From NCBI GenBank assembly GCA_902496115.1, contig CABUZK010000037.1:1-18488 (forward strand): a stretch of DNA of 18,488 bases. The letters run 5' to 3'. Shown piece after piece: positions 1 to 6,554 of the stretch (position 1 is its first letter; each line of letters begins with the position of its first letter). A model generated the notes under the pieces. The model ran no database searches. It worked only from the letters and a program-made list of their open reading frames with translations, and had not been told where the DNA came from. The DNA is from an uncultured Collinsella sp. (lineage in GTDB: Bacteria > Actinomycetota > Coriobacteriia > Coriobacteriales > Coriobacteriaceae). A program made the translations under genes and the position numbers.

Positions 1-168
1 ACAAAGGACTACACCCGCACTTCCCAGCAGTGCGGCCGCGATCAACGCACTGACCACGATAGAGGCAGCCCCACAAGACCCCTGCATGCCCACAACGAGC
101 GCGGCCGTAGGACCAAGGCAGCCAAGCACCAATGCGACGGCGGCAATAGCAATATCTCGAGCGTTCAC
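1..168 (-). CDS. Small hydrophobic membrane protein, N-terminal part (cut by window edge)
   Basis: A minus-strand reading frame opens with GTG at 168-166 and is still open at base 1, giving 56 codons. The start is supported by a strong ribosome binding site, GGAGGAAG, at 183-176, seven bases upstream. The peptide begins (M)NARDIAIAAVALVLGCLG and continues almost entirely with A, V, L, I and G, enough for two membrane-spanning segments (about residues 5-25 and 34-54) joined by a short loop. I do not recognise the family. An ATG at 206-204 reaches a stop after 13 codons, so it is not the start. The product is probably an integral membrane protein, but only its beginning is visible. Confidence 0.5.
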   Translation of the reverse strand, partial: MNARDIAIAAVALVLGCLGPTAALVVGMQGSCGAASIVVSALIAAALLGSAGVVLC

Positions 169-283
169 AAGACCACTTCCTCCACGAGAAAGACCTTATT
201 TCTCATGAACTAGTGTGCCCCGCGCCCATATGCGCGGCGTACTGCCACGGTAAGCGCTCTGTTAACTCAAACGCATACATAGA

Positions 284-327
284 ACGGGCGTCCTTACGTT
301 GCCCTAAAGCTCGGTAAAGACGCCCGT
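284..327 (-). terminator. Strong hairpin downstream of the secreted-protein gene
   Basis: Arms 284-297 and 314-327 form a 14-bp stem with one G-T wobble and a 16-base loop. It lies 28 bases beyond the stop codon of the minus-strand gene ending at 355, where a terminator is expected. No clear run of T follows on the minus strand, so intrinsic termination may be weak and the hairpin may instead protect the mRNA 3' end. Confidence 0.5.
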
Positions 328-354
328 CCGTCAAATATCCGTGATACAGAAAAA

Positions 355-1131
355 TTACCAGCCAGTGTAGTAATCGGTGGTTCCGGCAGCGCAGCCGGAG
401 TCATAGACCTTGCACTCGCCCTTGGACCCGGTAAACGTGGAGCCCTGGGCCTTATCGCCCGCGGCAACGACGTAGTAGCCATCGGAATCGCGCCAAAAGC
501 CCTCGGCGTCCTGCGTCCATTCGCCCGTGCGGTGGTGATACAACACGTTGCTGCTGTAATAAGTCTCGCGGCGGCCGTTATAGTTATTGACGCCGCTCGA
601 GCGCGTCAGGCCCGAGCCGTTCGCGTAATACGCAGCAGACGCGTAAGACGAGCCGGAGCCGGCGTTGTAATACGAAGCCTGAACGGCCTCAGCGGCCTCG
701 GCTTCGGCTGCGGCAGCCTCGAGCGCCTCGCGCTTGGCATCCTCTAGCGTAGAGCGAAGCTCGTCGAGCTCGGTCGACTTGGCGTCGACCTCCCCCATCG
801 TCAACAGGCTACTCGCGCCGTCGATGCAGCCCTGCAACACAGCGCGCTCGTCATCGGTAGCATAGTCGCCATACATATTCATAATGATCTGCGCGCGCAT
901 CTCCAGGGAATCGCGCTTTGCCGCCATCGAGGCGTTCCACTCCTGCATAGAGCCATAACCGTCGCCGCGGTAGTCGACGGGCTGCACCAGCGTCGCCTCG
1001 GACGGTGTAGATCCGACCGCATCGGATAGTGTTGCCGCGTGGGCATCAGTTGCGCCGGCGCCCGCCAAAAGTGCCACGGTCAGAGCGGCGGAAAGGGCGG
1101 CGGCTTTCGGTTTTCGTGAATCGATCCTCAT
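355..1131 (-). CDS. Secreted protein with coiled coil and conserved C-terminal YVVA...KVYDSGCA...DYYTGW domain
   Basis: The product has 258 residues. The start at 1131 is chosen because GGAGGTT lies nine bases upstream and a signal peptide follows immediately: basic MRIDSRKPK, a hydrophobic stretch to about residue 28, and a likely cleavage site after AHA at residue 32. Residues 110-150 are charged and Ala/Glu-rich and predict a coiled coil. Residues 152-180 are a low-complexity Ser/Gly/Tyr/Asn linker. Residues 180-258 form a compact domain with YYSSNVLYH, EWTQDAEGFWRDSDGYYVVAA and KVYDSGCAAGTTDYYTGW, including two cysteines (240, 247) that could form a disulfide. The tail resembles the C-terminal 3D/RlpA-like domain of Gram-positive cell-wall proteins as I remember it, so a peptidoglycan-associated role is inferred. 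The catalytic state is unknown. The frame continues upstream to 1437 without a stop, but that part has no ribosome binding site and crosses a terminator. Confidence 0.75.
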   Translation of the reverse strand: MRIDSRKPKAAALSAALTVALLAGAGATDAHAATLSDAVGSTPSEATLVQPVDYRGDGYGSMQEWNASMAAKRDSLEMRAQIIMNMYGDYATDDERAVLQGCIDGASSLLTMGEVDAKSTELDELRSTLEDAKREALEAAAAEAEAAEAVQASYYNAGSGSSYASAAYYANGSGLTRSSGVNNYNGRRETYYSSNVLYHHRTGEWTQDAEGFWRDSDGYYVVAAGDKAQGSTFTGSKGECKVYDSGCAAGTTDYYTGW

Positions 1132-1443
1132 GTAGCTGGAAACCTCCGTAGTGTGTTTTTGCTGCGTTTGGGCTGCGTGTGATTCGATCGCGCTGCATAG
1201 TACCCCGAGCAAATCGCGACCTGCGGTTTTACTCAAAAGGCGCACGTCAATTGCGTAAAACTCACATCCTCTCAACAGGAGTTTTCCACAACTCAAATGC
1301 ATAAATCGTGTCAAAAACCCTGTTTTTGCACCCTCTCTATGCAAAAAAGGCGCCTGTGCAACCATTGTTCGCACAGGCGCCTTGAGCAGGCATTTTATGC
1401 AGTTATACCTATCGAGCCGCAAGGGGTCCTTGCACAAGTCGCC
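1132..1443. other. Intergenic region between metY and the secreted-protein gene
   Basis: This 312-base gap holds the metY terminator (1341-1383) and the leader of the secreted-protein gene. A 7-bp inverted repeat AAAACTC/GAGTTTT (1257-1263 and 1279-1285) sits in the middle. I could not settle a promoter for the downstream gene: TACTAT-like and TTGACG-like hexamers exist on the minus strand but not at good spacing. No further gene is supported. Confidence 0.4.
1341..1383 (-). terminator. Rho-independent terminator of metY
   Basis: A perfect 13-bp stem (1347-1359 with 1371-1383) has an 11-base loop. On the minus strand it runs straight into six T residues (1348-1343), the classical intrinsic terminator layout. 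It lies 61 bases after the metY stop codon at 1444. Confidence 0.9.
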
Positions 1444-2754
1444 TTACTCGTCCAGCGCGGCGAAGGCCTGCTTCAGATCCCAAATGATATCCTCGGCGTT
1501 CTCGGTACCGATGGAAAGACGGATCGTGGAGGGCGTGATGTTCTGCTCGGTGAGCTCCTCGGCAGAGAGCTGGGAGTGCGTGGTGGTAGCCGGGTGCACG
1601 ACGAGCGACTTGACGTCGGCCACGTTGGCGAGCAGCGAGAACACCTGCAGATGATCGATGAACTTCCAAGCTGCCTCCTGGCCACCCTTAATCTCAAAGG
1701 TAAAGATCGAGGCACCGCCACGGGGGAAGTACTTCCGATAGAGCTCGTGATCGGGGTGCTCAGGCAGGCTCGGGTGGTTCACCTTGGCGACGTGGCTGTC
1801 ACCAGCCAGGAACTCAACGACCTTCTTGGTGTTCTCGACATGACGGTCAACGCGCAGCGACAGGGTCTCGGTGCCCTGGAGCAGGACCCAGGCGTTGAAC
1901 GGGCTGATGCAGGCGCCCTCGTCACGCAGCAGGATAGCGCGGACATAGGTCGCGAAGGCAGCGGGACCGGCAGCCTCGGCAAACGAAACACCATGGTAGG
2001 AGGGGTTGGGTTCAGCGATCTGGGCGTACTTTCCGCTCGCCTTCCAATCGAAGTTACCGCCGTCGACGATCACACCGCCCAGCGAGGTACCGTGGCCGCC
2101 GATGAACTTGGTTGCGGAGTGAACGACGATGTTGGCACCATGCTCCAGCGGACGGAACAGATACGGGGTGCCGAAGGTGTTGTCGACGACAACCGGCAGA
2201 CCGTGCTTCTTGGCGATCTCGGAGATGGCGTCGATGTTGGGGATGTCGGAGTTGGGGTTGCCGAGCGTCTCGAGGTAGATGACCGTGGTGTTGTCCTTGA
2301 TGGCACCCTCGACCTCTTCCAGGTTATGGGCATCGACGAAGGTGGTCTCGACACCAAACTGGGAGAGCGTGTGCTCCAGCAGGTTGTAGGAACCGCCGTA
2401 GATGGTCTTCTGGGCGACCGCGTGGTCACCAGCCTGGGCAAGTGCCTGCAGGGTATAGGTGATGGCAGCGGCACCGGAGGCGACGGCAAGACCGGCCACG
2501 CCACCCTCGAGCGCGGCGATACGGTCCTCGAAGACGCCCTGGGTGGAGTTGGTCAGACGGCCGTAGATGTTACCGGCGTCGGCAAGACCAAAGCGGTCGG
2601 CGGCGTGCTGGGAGTTGCGGAACACATAGCTCGTGGTCTGGTAGATAGGCACGGCACGGGAGTCGGATGCAGGATCGGCGCTCTCCTGGCCAACGTGCAG
2701 CTGCAGGGTATCGAAACCAAAGGTGTGCTCGGGGTTGTTGATAAACTGGCTCAT
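1444..2754 (-). CDS. metY: O-acetylhomoserine sulfhydrylase (O-acetylhomoserine aminocarboxypropyltransferase), PLP-dependent
   Basis: The enzyme makes homocysteine from O-acetylhomoserine and sulfide, the direct sulfhydrylation step of methionine synthesis, in the cytoplasm. The 436-residue length is typical of MetY and longer than MetB/MetC (about 390). Cys/Met-metabolism PLP-enzyme signatures are visible: FDTLQLHVGQ near the N-terminus, YGR at 64-66 (phosphate contact), ASG at 92-94, VVDNTFGTPYLFRPLEHGA with D191 facing the pyridine nitrogen, and SATKFIGGHG with K216 as the Schiff-base lysine. The C-terminal half has the expected SLVVHPATTTHSQLS and RLSIGTENAEDIIWDL motifs. The start ATG at 2754 follows AAGGAGAT with good spacing. 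The gene has its own terminator (1341-1383), a clear promoter (2938-2966) and an unusual leader with a short upstream reading frame. A LysR regulator diverges from it. Confidence 0.95.
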   Translation of the reverse strand: MSQFINNPEHTFGFDTLQLHVGQESADPASDSRAVPIYQTTSYVFRNSQHAADRFGLADAGNIYGRLTNSTQGVFEDRIAALEGGVAGLAVASGAAAITYTLQALAQAGDHAVAQKTIYGGSYNLLEHTLSQFGVETTFVDAHNLEEVEGAIKDNTTVIYLETLGNPNSDIPNIDAISEIAKKHGLPVVVDNTFGTPYLFRPLEHGANIVVHSATKFIGGHGTSLGGVIVDGGNFDWKASGKYAQIAEPNPSYHGVSFAEAAGPAAFATYVRAILLRDEGACISPFNAWVLLQGTETLSLRVDRHVENTKKVVEFLAGDSHVAKVNHPSLPEHPDHELYRKYFPRGGASIFTFEIKGGQEAAWKFIDHLQVFSLLANVADVKSLVVHPATTTHSQLSAEELTEQNITPSTIRLSIGTENAEDIIWDLKQAFAALDE

Positions 2755-2808
2755 GATGATCTCCTTGATCGAACAAAAGTAATAAGAGTAAGAGAAGTAA
2801 GTCGCTGT

Positions 2809-2840
2809 CTCCTGATCACGCCGACGGGCGCAAACAGGAG
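2809..2840 (-). promoter_or_regulatory. Hairpin in the metY leader
   Basis: CTCCTG (2840-2835 read on the minus strand) pairs with CAGGAG (2814-2809), enclosing a smaller CGCC/GGCG stem. The first arm lies inside the 17-codon upstream frame, across its Ser-Cys codons. The CTCCT stretch could instead pair with the Shine-Dalgarno sequences of the upstream frame or of metY. No T run follows, so a translational rather than a termination mechanism would fit better. Confidence 0.4.
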
Positions 2841-2869
2841 CCCGGCATTCGTCTTGGTAAGCAATTCAT
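2816..2869 (-). CDS. Putative 17-residue leader peptide of metY
   Basis: Between the metY promoter and the metY start lies ATG at 2869, reading MNCLPRRMPGSCLRPSA and stopping at TGA (2818-2816). It is preceded by AAAGGAGG with a seven-base spacer, a better ribosome binding site than most genes here. The peptide has two Cys codons (TGC, TGT) and four Arg. Short Cys- and Arg-containing leader peptides ahead of sulfur-assimilation genes are known in Actinobacteria, where they act by ribosome stalling. That this is one of them is inference. It ends 61 bases before metY. It could be a chance frame, but the quality of the ribosome binding site argues against that. Confidence 0.45.
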   Translation of the reverse strand: MNCLPRRMPGSCLRPSA

Positions 2870-2937
2870 ATGCGGGCCTCCTTTCGCATCCCGGTTCCGT
2901 GGTCGGCTTAATTACCTACCGCCTTTGTGTGTTTTGA

Positions 2938-2966
2938 ATAGTACGAGCATTGTTTCCCTCGGTCAA
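2938..2966 (-). promoter_or_regulatory. Sigma-70-type promoter of metY
   Basis: On the minus strand TTGACC (2966-2961) and TACTAT (2943-2938) are separated by exactly 17 bases. Transcription would begin near 2930, leaving a leader of about 175 bases that includes the short upstream frame and the hairpin. Confidence 0.75.
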
Positions 2967-2988
2967 TCACTTAAAAGCGCTAATCTGT

Positions 2989-3005
2989 TATCTGTTTTAT
3001 AGATA
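2989..3005. promoter_or_regulatory. Possible LysR-type operator dyad
   Basis: The dyad TATCT-N7-AGATA lies just upstream of the LysR gene and within about 25 bases of the metY -35 element, where an autoregulatory LysR site is expected. The arms are short and AT-rich, so this is weak evidence. Confidence 0.25.
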
Positions 3006-3026
3006 GCAATCGAGAGGATGGCGTCG

Positions 3027-3965
3027 ATGACCCTTCAGCAGCTTCGTTTTCTGATTGCCGTGGCAGAGTCCGGCTCAATCAACGCTGCAGCTCAGCGCCT
3101 CTATACCGCTCAGTCCAACATCTCAAACGCTGTCAAAAGCCTGGAACAGGAGCTCCATCTGGAGATCTTTACGCGCTCCAGCCGCGGCGTCACGCTCACC
3201 AACGACGGCACCGAGCTATTGGGCTATGCGCGCCAGGTCGTAGAGCAGGCCGACATGCTCGAGGCACGCTACGAGGACGGCGGCACACCCCAGGCGCGCC
3301 TTGCCGTCTCGGCCCAGCACTACGCTTTTTCGGTCGAGGCCTTTGTCAACGTCGTCGAGCGCTGCCGCGACAGTAAGTTTGAGTTCATCATGCGCGAGAC
3401 CACCACCTCGCAGATCATCGACGACGTCCGCGCATTTCGCAGCGATATCGGCATTCTGTACCTGGATGACTTTAACGCCCGCGTTCTGCAGAAGGCCTTC
3501 GCCGATGCCCGCGCAAGCTTCCATCCCCTCTTCGACGCGACGGTCCACGTCTTCGTTAGCGAACGCCACCCGCTCGCACGCCGCCCTCAGCTGTCCCTTG
3601 CCGACCTCACGCCCTATACGCGCTACAGCTTTGAGCAGGGAACCTCAAACTCCTTCTATTACGCCGAGGAACCTTTTAGCTATATCCCTTGCGACCGCAA
3701 CATACGAATCTCGGACCGCGGAACACTTACTAACTTACTTATCACGTCGAACGGTTACACCCTGTCGACCGGTGTCCTTTCCAATGAAATGCAGTGGGGT
3801 ATGGCATCGATCCCGTTAGCAGACGCCCCAACGATGCACGTAGGATATATCATGCACGACGAGCGCAAGCCCTCTCCTCTCTTGCGGCAATACCTCGACG
3901 AGCTCAACCGCATCATCCATGCCGACCAGCTGTCGGAAGACGGGGTAGAAATCGTAGATTGCTAG
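3027..3965 (+). CDS. LysR-family transcriptional regulator
   Basis: The product has 312 residues, normal for LysR proteins. Residues 1-60 are the winged helix-turn-helix: MTLQQLRFLIAVAESGSINA, then SQSNISNAVKSLEQEL-type recognition helix and the RSSRGVTLTNDG wing. Residues from about 88 onward form the periplasmic-binding-protein-like effector domain. The ATG at 3027 is preferred to the in-frame ATG at 3018 because GAGAGG (3012-3017) is nine bases from the former and directly abuts the latter, and because LysR proteins typically begin M-(T/N)-L-x-Q-L. It diverges from metY, the usual arrangement for a LysR activator and its target, so control of metY by a sulfur or methionine intermediate is likely but inferred. 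The effector cannot be read from the sequence. Confidence 0.9.
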   Translation: MTLQQLRFLIAVAESGSINAAAQRLYTAQSNISNAVKSLEQELHLEIFTRSSRGVTLTNDGTELLGYARQVVEQADMLEARYEDGGTPQARLAVSAQHYAFSVEAFVNVVERCRDSKFEFIMRETTTSQIIDDVRAFRSDIGILYLDDFNARVLQKAFADARASFHPLFDATVHVFVSERHPLARRPQLSLADLTPYTRYSFEQGTSNSFYYAEEPFSYIPCDRNIRISDRGTLTNLLITSNGYTLSTGVLSNEMQWGMASIPLADAPTMHVGYIMHDERKPSPLLRQYLDELNRIIHADQLSEDGVEIVDC

Positions 3966-4028
3966 CCCGCGGCGGGCATGGCGCTACAATGGTCACTCAC
4001 ACGAAGCGTACCCAACGAAAGGAACCAC

Positions 4029-4514
4029 GTGAAGGTCATCATCTATACCGACGGCTCGGCCCGATCAAATCCGGGACGCGGCGGCTACGGCGCCGTGCTC
4101 AAATACACCAACCCCGCCGGCAAGACCTTCACCTCCGAGCTTTCGCGTGGCTACGCCAAGACCACTAACAACCGCATGGAGCTCATGGCGGTCATCGTGG
4201 CGCTCGAGGCACTTAACCGCCCCTGCGAGGTCGAGGTCCATTCCGATTCGCAATACGTCGTCAACGCCTTCAACAAGCACTGGATCGACGGCTGGAAAAA
4301 GCGCGGGTGGAAAACTGCCAACAAGCAGCCCGTCAAGAACCGCGACCTGTGGGAGCGTCTGCTTGCCGCAAAGAGCAAGCATAAGGTGGAGTTCATCTGG
4401 GTTAAGGGGCATGCCGGCCACGAGCTCAATGAGCGCTGCGACGAGCTCGCCACCACCGCGGCCGACGGAGCCAACCTCGATATCGACGCCGGCTTTAACG
4501 AGAGCGACCTGTAA
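4029..4514 (+). CDS. rnhA: Ribonuclease HI
   Basis: The enzyme cleaves the RNA strand of RNA-DNA hybrids, for example at R-loops and Okazaki primers. The product has 161 residues, close to the 155 of the E. coli enzyme. The DEDD metal-binding set is complete: D8 (YTDGSARSNPGRGGYG), E51 (NNRMELMA), D73 (HSDSQYVVNA) and D138 (NERCDELA), with the flexible-loop histidine in VKGHAGHELNERCD. The basic handle region (WKKRGWKTANKQPVKNRDLW) typical of RNase HI is present. GTG at 4029 is chosen because GAAAGGA stands at the correct distance and the protein then starts MKVIIYTDGS. An upstream in-frame ATG at 3978 would add 17 residues unlike the family. A weak -10-like TACAAT is at 3985. Confidence 0.95.
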   Translation: MKVIIYTDGSARSNPGRGGYGAVLKYTNPAGKTFTSELSRGYAKTTNNRMELMAVIVALEALNRPCEVEVHSDSQYVVNAFNKHWIDGWKKRGWKTANKQPVKNRDLWERLLAAKSKHKVEFIWVKGHAGHELNERCDELATTAADGANLDIDAGFNESDL

Positions 4515-4587
4515 TAGCGTTTTCGCGCAGCTTTATATCCCCACGCGCTACACTCATCCTGTAGACCAAACAACGCAAGGGGGACGT

Positions 4588-5694
4588 ATGCTGCGTATAG
4601 CGACCATCGGCACATCCATGATCACCGACGACTTTATCCAGGTCGTCAATGCCAACGACCAAGCCGCGTTTGTGGGCACGCTTTCACGCGATGCCAATCG
4701 CGGTGCCGCCTTTACCGCCGAGCACGGCGGCGAACGCAACTTCACCGCACTCGACGAGCTCGCGTCCGCCGACGACGTCGATGCCGTCTACATCGGCAGC
4801 CCCAACGCGCTCCATCACGAGCAGGCGCTCGCCTGCATCGCCGGCGGTAAGCACGTTATCGTCGAAAAGCCCTTCTGCGCCACCGAGGCCCAAGCGTTCG
4901 AGGTCTTCCGTGCTGCCGAGGCAGCAGGCGTCGTGGCCCTCGAGGCCATGCGCCCGCTTCACGACCCCGCCTTCCACGCCATTGAGGACGCTCTGGGCGA
5001 AATTGCGCCCATTCGCCGCGCCTCACTCCGCTTTGGCAAGTATTCCTCACGCTACAACGAAATCCTCGCTGGACGCGCCACCAATATCTTCGACTGCAAC
5101 ATGGCATCGGGTTCCCTCATGGACATTGGCGTCTACGCCGTCGAGCCCATGGTCGAGATTTTCGGCATGCCCTCTGGTCTCACCAGCATGACCACGCTGC
5201 TCGACCCCTCAACGCAAGAGCTCACCCATGGCCCCATCGACGGTTGCGGTTCCATTCTCGCCAGCTATGGCGGTGGCCATATCTCCGTCGAGCTCGCGCA
5301 CTCCAAAATTACGAATGACCTGCTGCCCTCGCAGATCGAAGGCGAGCGTGGCACTATCCAGATCGACCATCTGTCCACGCCCCGCAACGTCCGCATCGAC
5401 TATCGCGGCGACGTCGTACGCGGCTCGGCGACCGAGGCACCGCGCGAACAGGACGACAACGGCCGCACGCTCGACCTTCCCAAGTCAAGCAACACCATGG
5501 AATACGAACTCGCAGACTTTATCACCGCCATCGGAGACATCGATAACGTTAAGGAAGAGATCTGGGAGACCCCGGCGGGACGCCATGAGCTCGGCCACTA
5601 CCGCGATGTCACGCTCGTCTCGCTGCGCATCATGGATGCCGTGCGTCAGCAGGCCGGCATTACCTTCCCCGCCGATTCAGTCAAGCAGGCCTAG
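4588..5694 (+). CDS. Gfo/Idh/MocA family NAD(P)-dependent oxidoreductase
   Basis: The product has 368 residues. The N-terminal Rossmann domain (about 1-125) starts LRIATIGTSMITDDF and contains the family EKP motif at 93-95 (HVIVEKPFCATE), whose lysine is a catalytic/cofactor residue. The C-terminal alpha/beta domain carries MDIGVYAVEP (178-187), the usual substrate-side signature. Members oxidise or reduce sugars, inositols or related compounds; the substrate cannot be deduced. ATG at 4588 is preceded by AAGGGGG. The frame stays open far upstream (from 4147) but that stretch overlaps rnhA and is not coding. The acylphosphatase gene starts two bases after its stop, so the two are probably cotranscribed. 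Confidence 0.9.
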   Translation: MLRIATIGTSMITDDFIQVVNANDQAAFVGTLSRDANRGAAFTAEHGGERNFTALDELASADDVDAVYIGSPNALHHEQALACIAGGKHVIVEKPFCATEAQAFEVFRAAEAAGVVALEAMRPLHDPAFHAIEDALGEIAPIRRASLRFGKYSSRYNEILAGRATNIFDCNMASGSLMDIGVYAVEPMVEIFGMPSGLTSMTTLLDPSTQELTHGPIDGCGSILASYGGGHISVELAHSKITNDLLPSQIEGERGTIQIDHLSTPRNVRIDYRGDVVRGSATEAPREQDDNGRTLDLPKSSNTMEYELADFITAIGDIDNVKEEIWETPAGRHELGHYRDVTLVSLRIMDAVRQQAGITFPADSVKQA

Positions 5695-5696
5695 CG

Positions 5697-6098
5697 ATGG
5701 GCTTTTTTGACAAGTTCTTCTCCGGCATCAATCGAGAGCCTCAAAAACCGTCTGGCGTTGAGCTCGAGCTGCGACGCAGGCTTACCGTGCTAGCAAGCGA
5801 CGCAGCCACTCAAAACGCTCCGCAGCGCTATTTTCTGCGGTGGGAGGGCCAAGTCCAGGGCGTCGGCTTTCGCTTTACCAACACCAATCTCGCACAGACG
5901 CACACACTCACCGGCTGGGTACGCAATATGGAAGACGGTTCGGTCGAAATGGAGGTACAAGGCGCGCCTGCGAATATCCTGTCTCACCTCGAGGCGCTCC
6001 ATGCCTCCTATGAGCGAATGGGCATACGTTTTCGCCTCGAGGACGCACAAATCCGCGCCGCGCTTACCAGCGAAGATGGTTTCAGTCCTCGTTATTAG
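5697..6098 (+). CDS. acyP: Acylphosphatase with N-terminal extension
   Basis: Acylphosphatases hydrolyse acyl phosphates such as carbamoyl phosphate or 1,3-bisphosphoglycerate. Residues 44-133 are the domain, with RWEGQVQGVGFRF providing the phosphate-binding loop and catalytic arginine (R59), and GWVRNMEDGSVEMEVQG providing the catalytic asparagine (N77). The family is normally about 90-100 residues; this product has 133 because of a 40-residue amphipathic front, MGFFDKFFSG and a basic-acidic helix, which may be a membrane or partner anchor. The ATG lies two bases after the oxidoreductase stop without a strong ribosome binding site, which suggests translational coupling. Confidence 0.88.
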   Translation: MGFFDKFFSGINREPQKPSGVELELRRRLTVLASDAATQNAPQRYFLRWEGQVQGVGFRFTNTNLAQTHTLTGWVRNMEDGSVEMEVQGAPANILSHLEALHASYERMGIRFRLEDAQIRAALTSEDGFSPRY

Positions 6099-6159
6099 TA
6101 TTGTGTGCTAAATACGGTATCATTTACCTACGACCGTTGATAGAAAAGAGGCGAGGCGC

Positions 6160-6540
6160 ATGGCGGTGCAAAGAAGAAACACCAAGCAGCGGAAACTGGT
6201 TCTTGACGCCGTGCGCCAAAGCTATAACCACCCCACCGCCGATGAGATCTACAACGCCGTGCGCGCGCAGGATGACAAAATCAGCCGCGGTACGGTCTAC
6301 CGCAATCTCAATCTCTTAGCCGACGCCGGCGAGATCCTCTCCATCAAGACGCCGGGCGGCAGCCGCTTCGATCGCACGATCGAGCCGCATGCGCATATCA
6401 TCTGCACCTCGTGCAGCCGCGTCATCGACGTACCGCTCCCCTTCGATGCCCAGCTCGACGCCAAGGTGTCCGAGCAAATCGGCTGGAACGTCACCTCGCA
6501 CTACACCATCTTCGAGGGCCTCTGCCCCAACTGTAGGTAG
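6160..6540 (+). CDS. perR: Fur-family repressor, PerR type
   Basis: The product has 126 residues, slightly shorter than Bacillus PerR. The N-terminal winged helix includes HPTADEIYNAVR and SRGTVYRNLNLLADAGEI. The C-terminal dimer domain has the structural zinc site of two Cys pairs, CTSC (82, 85) and CPNC (122, 125). All five ligands of the PerR regulatory metal site can be placed by pattern: H24 (HPTADEIY), D71 (RFD), H77 and H79 (HAH), and D90 (VID). In PerR, iron-bound histidines are oxidised by peroxide and repression is lifted. No peroxide-defence gene lies beside it, so targets must be elsewhere. ATG at 6160 follows a purine-rich GAGGCGAGG stretch. It faces the HAD phosphatase gene convergently, with 14 bases between stops. 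Confidence 0.88.
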   Translation: MAVQRRNTKQRKLVLDAVRQSYNHPTADEIYNAVRAQDDKISRGTVYRNLNLLADAGEILSIKTPGGSRFDRTIEPHAHIICTSCSRVIDVPLPFDAQLDAKVSEQIGWNVTSHYTIFEGLCPNCR

Positions 6541-6554
6541 ATTTTGGGACATGC

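Noticed and set aside
220..237. CCGCGC/GCGCGG mini-hairpin
   Set aside because: Six base pairs in GC-rich DNA are expected by chance and no gene end is at a suitable distance.
1132..1437. Upstream extension of the secreted-protein frame, starting MCKDPLRLD
   Set aside because: It runs across the metY terminator, has no ribosome binding site, and would bury the signal peptide inside the protein.
1297..2937. 546-codon plus-strand open frame opposite metY
   Set aside because: It is the antisense shadow of metY, a clear gene in its own frame. Its composition is Gly/Val/Asp-rich as expected for such a shadow.
3965..3977. GCCCGC-G-GCGGGC palindrome after the LysR gene as a terminator
   Set aside because: The one-base loop cannot form a stable hairpin as drawn and no T run follows.
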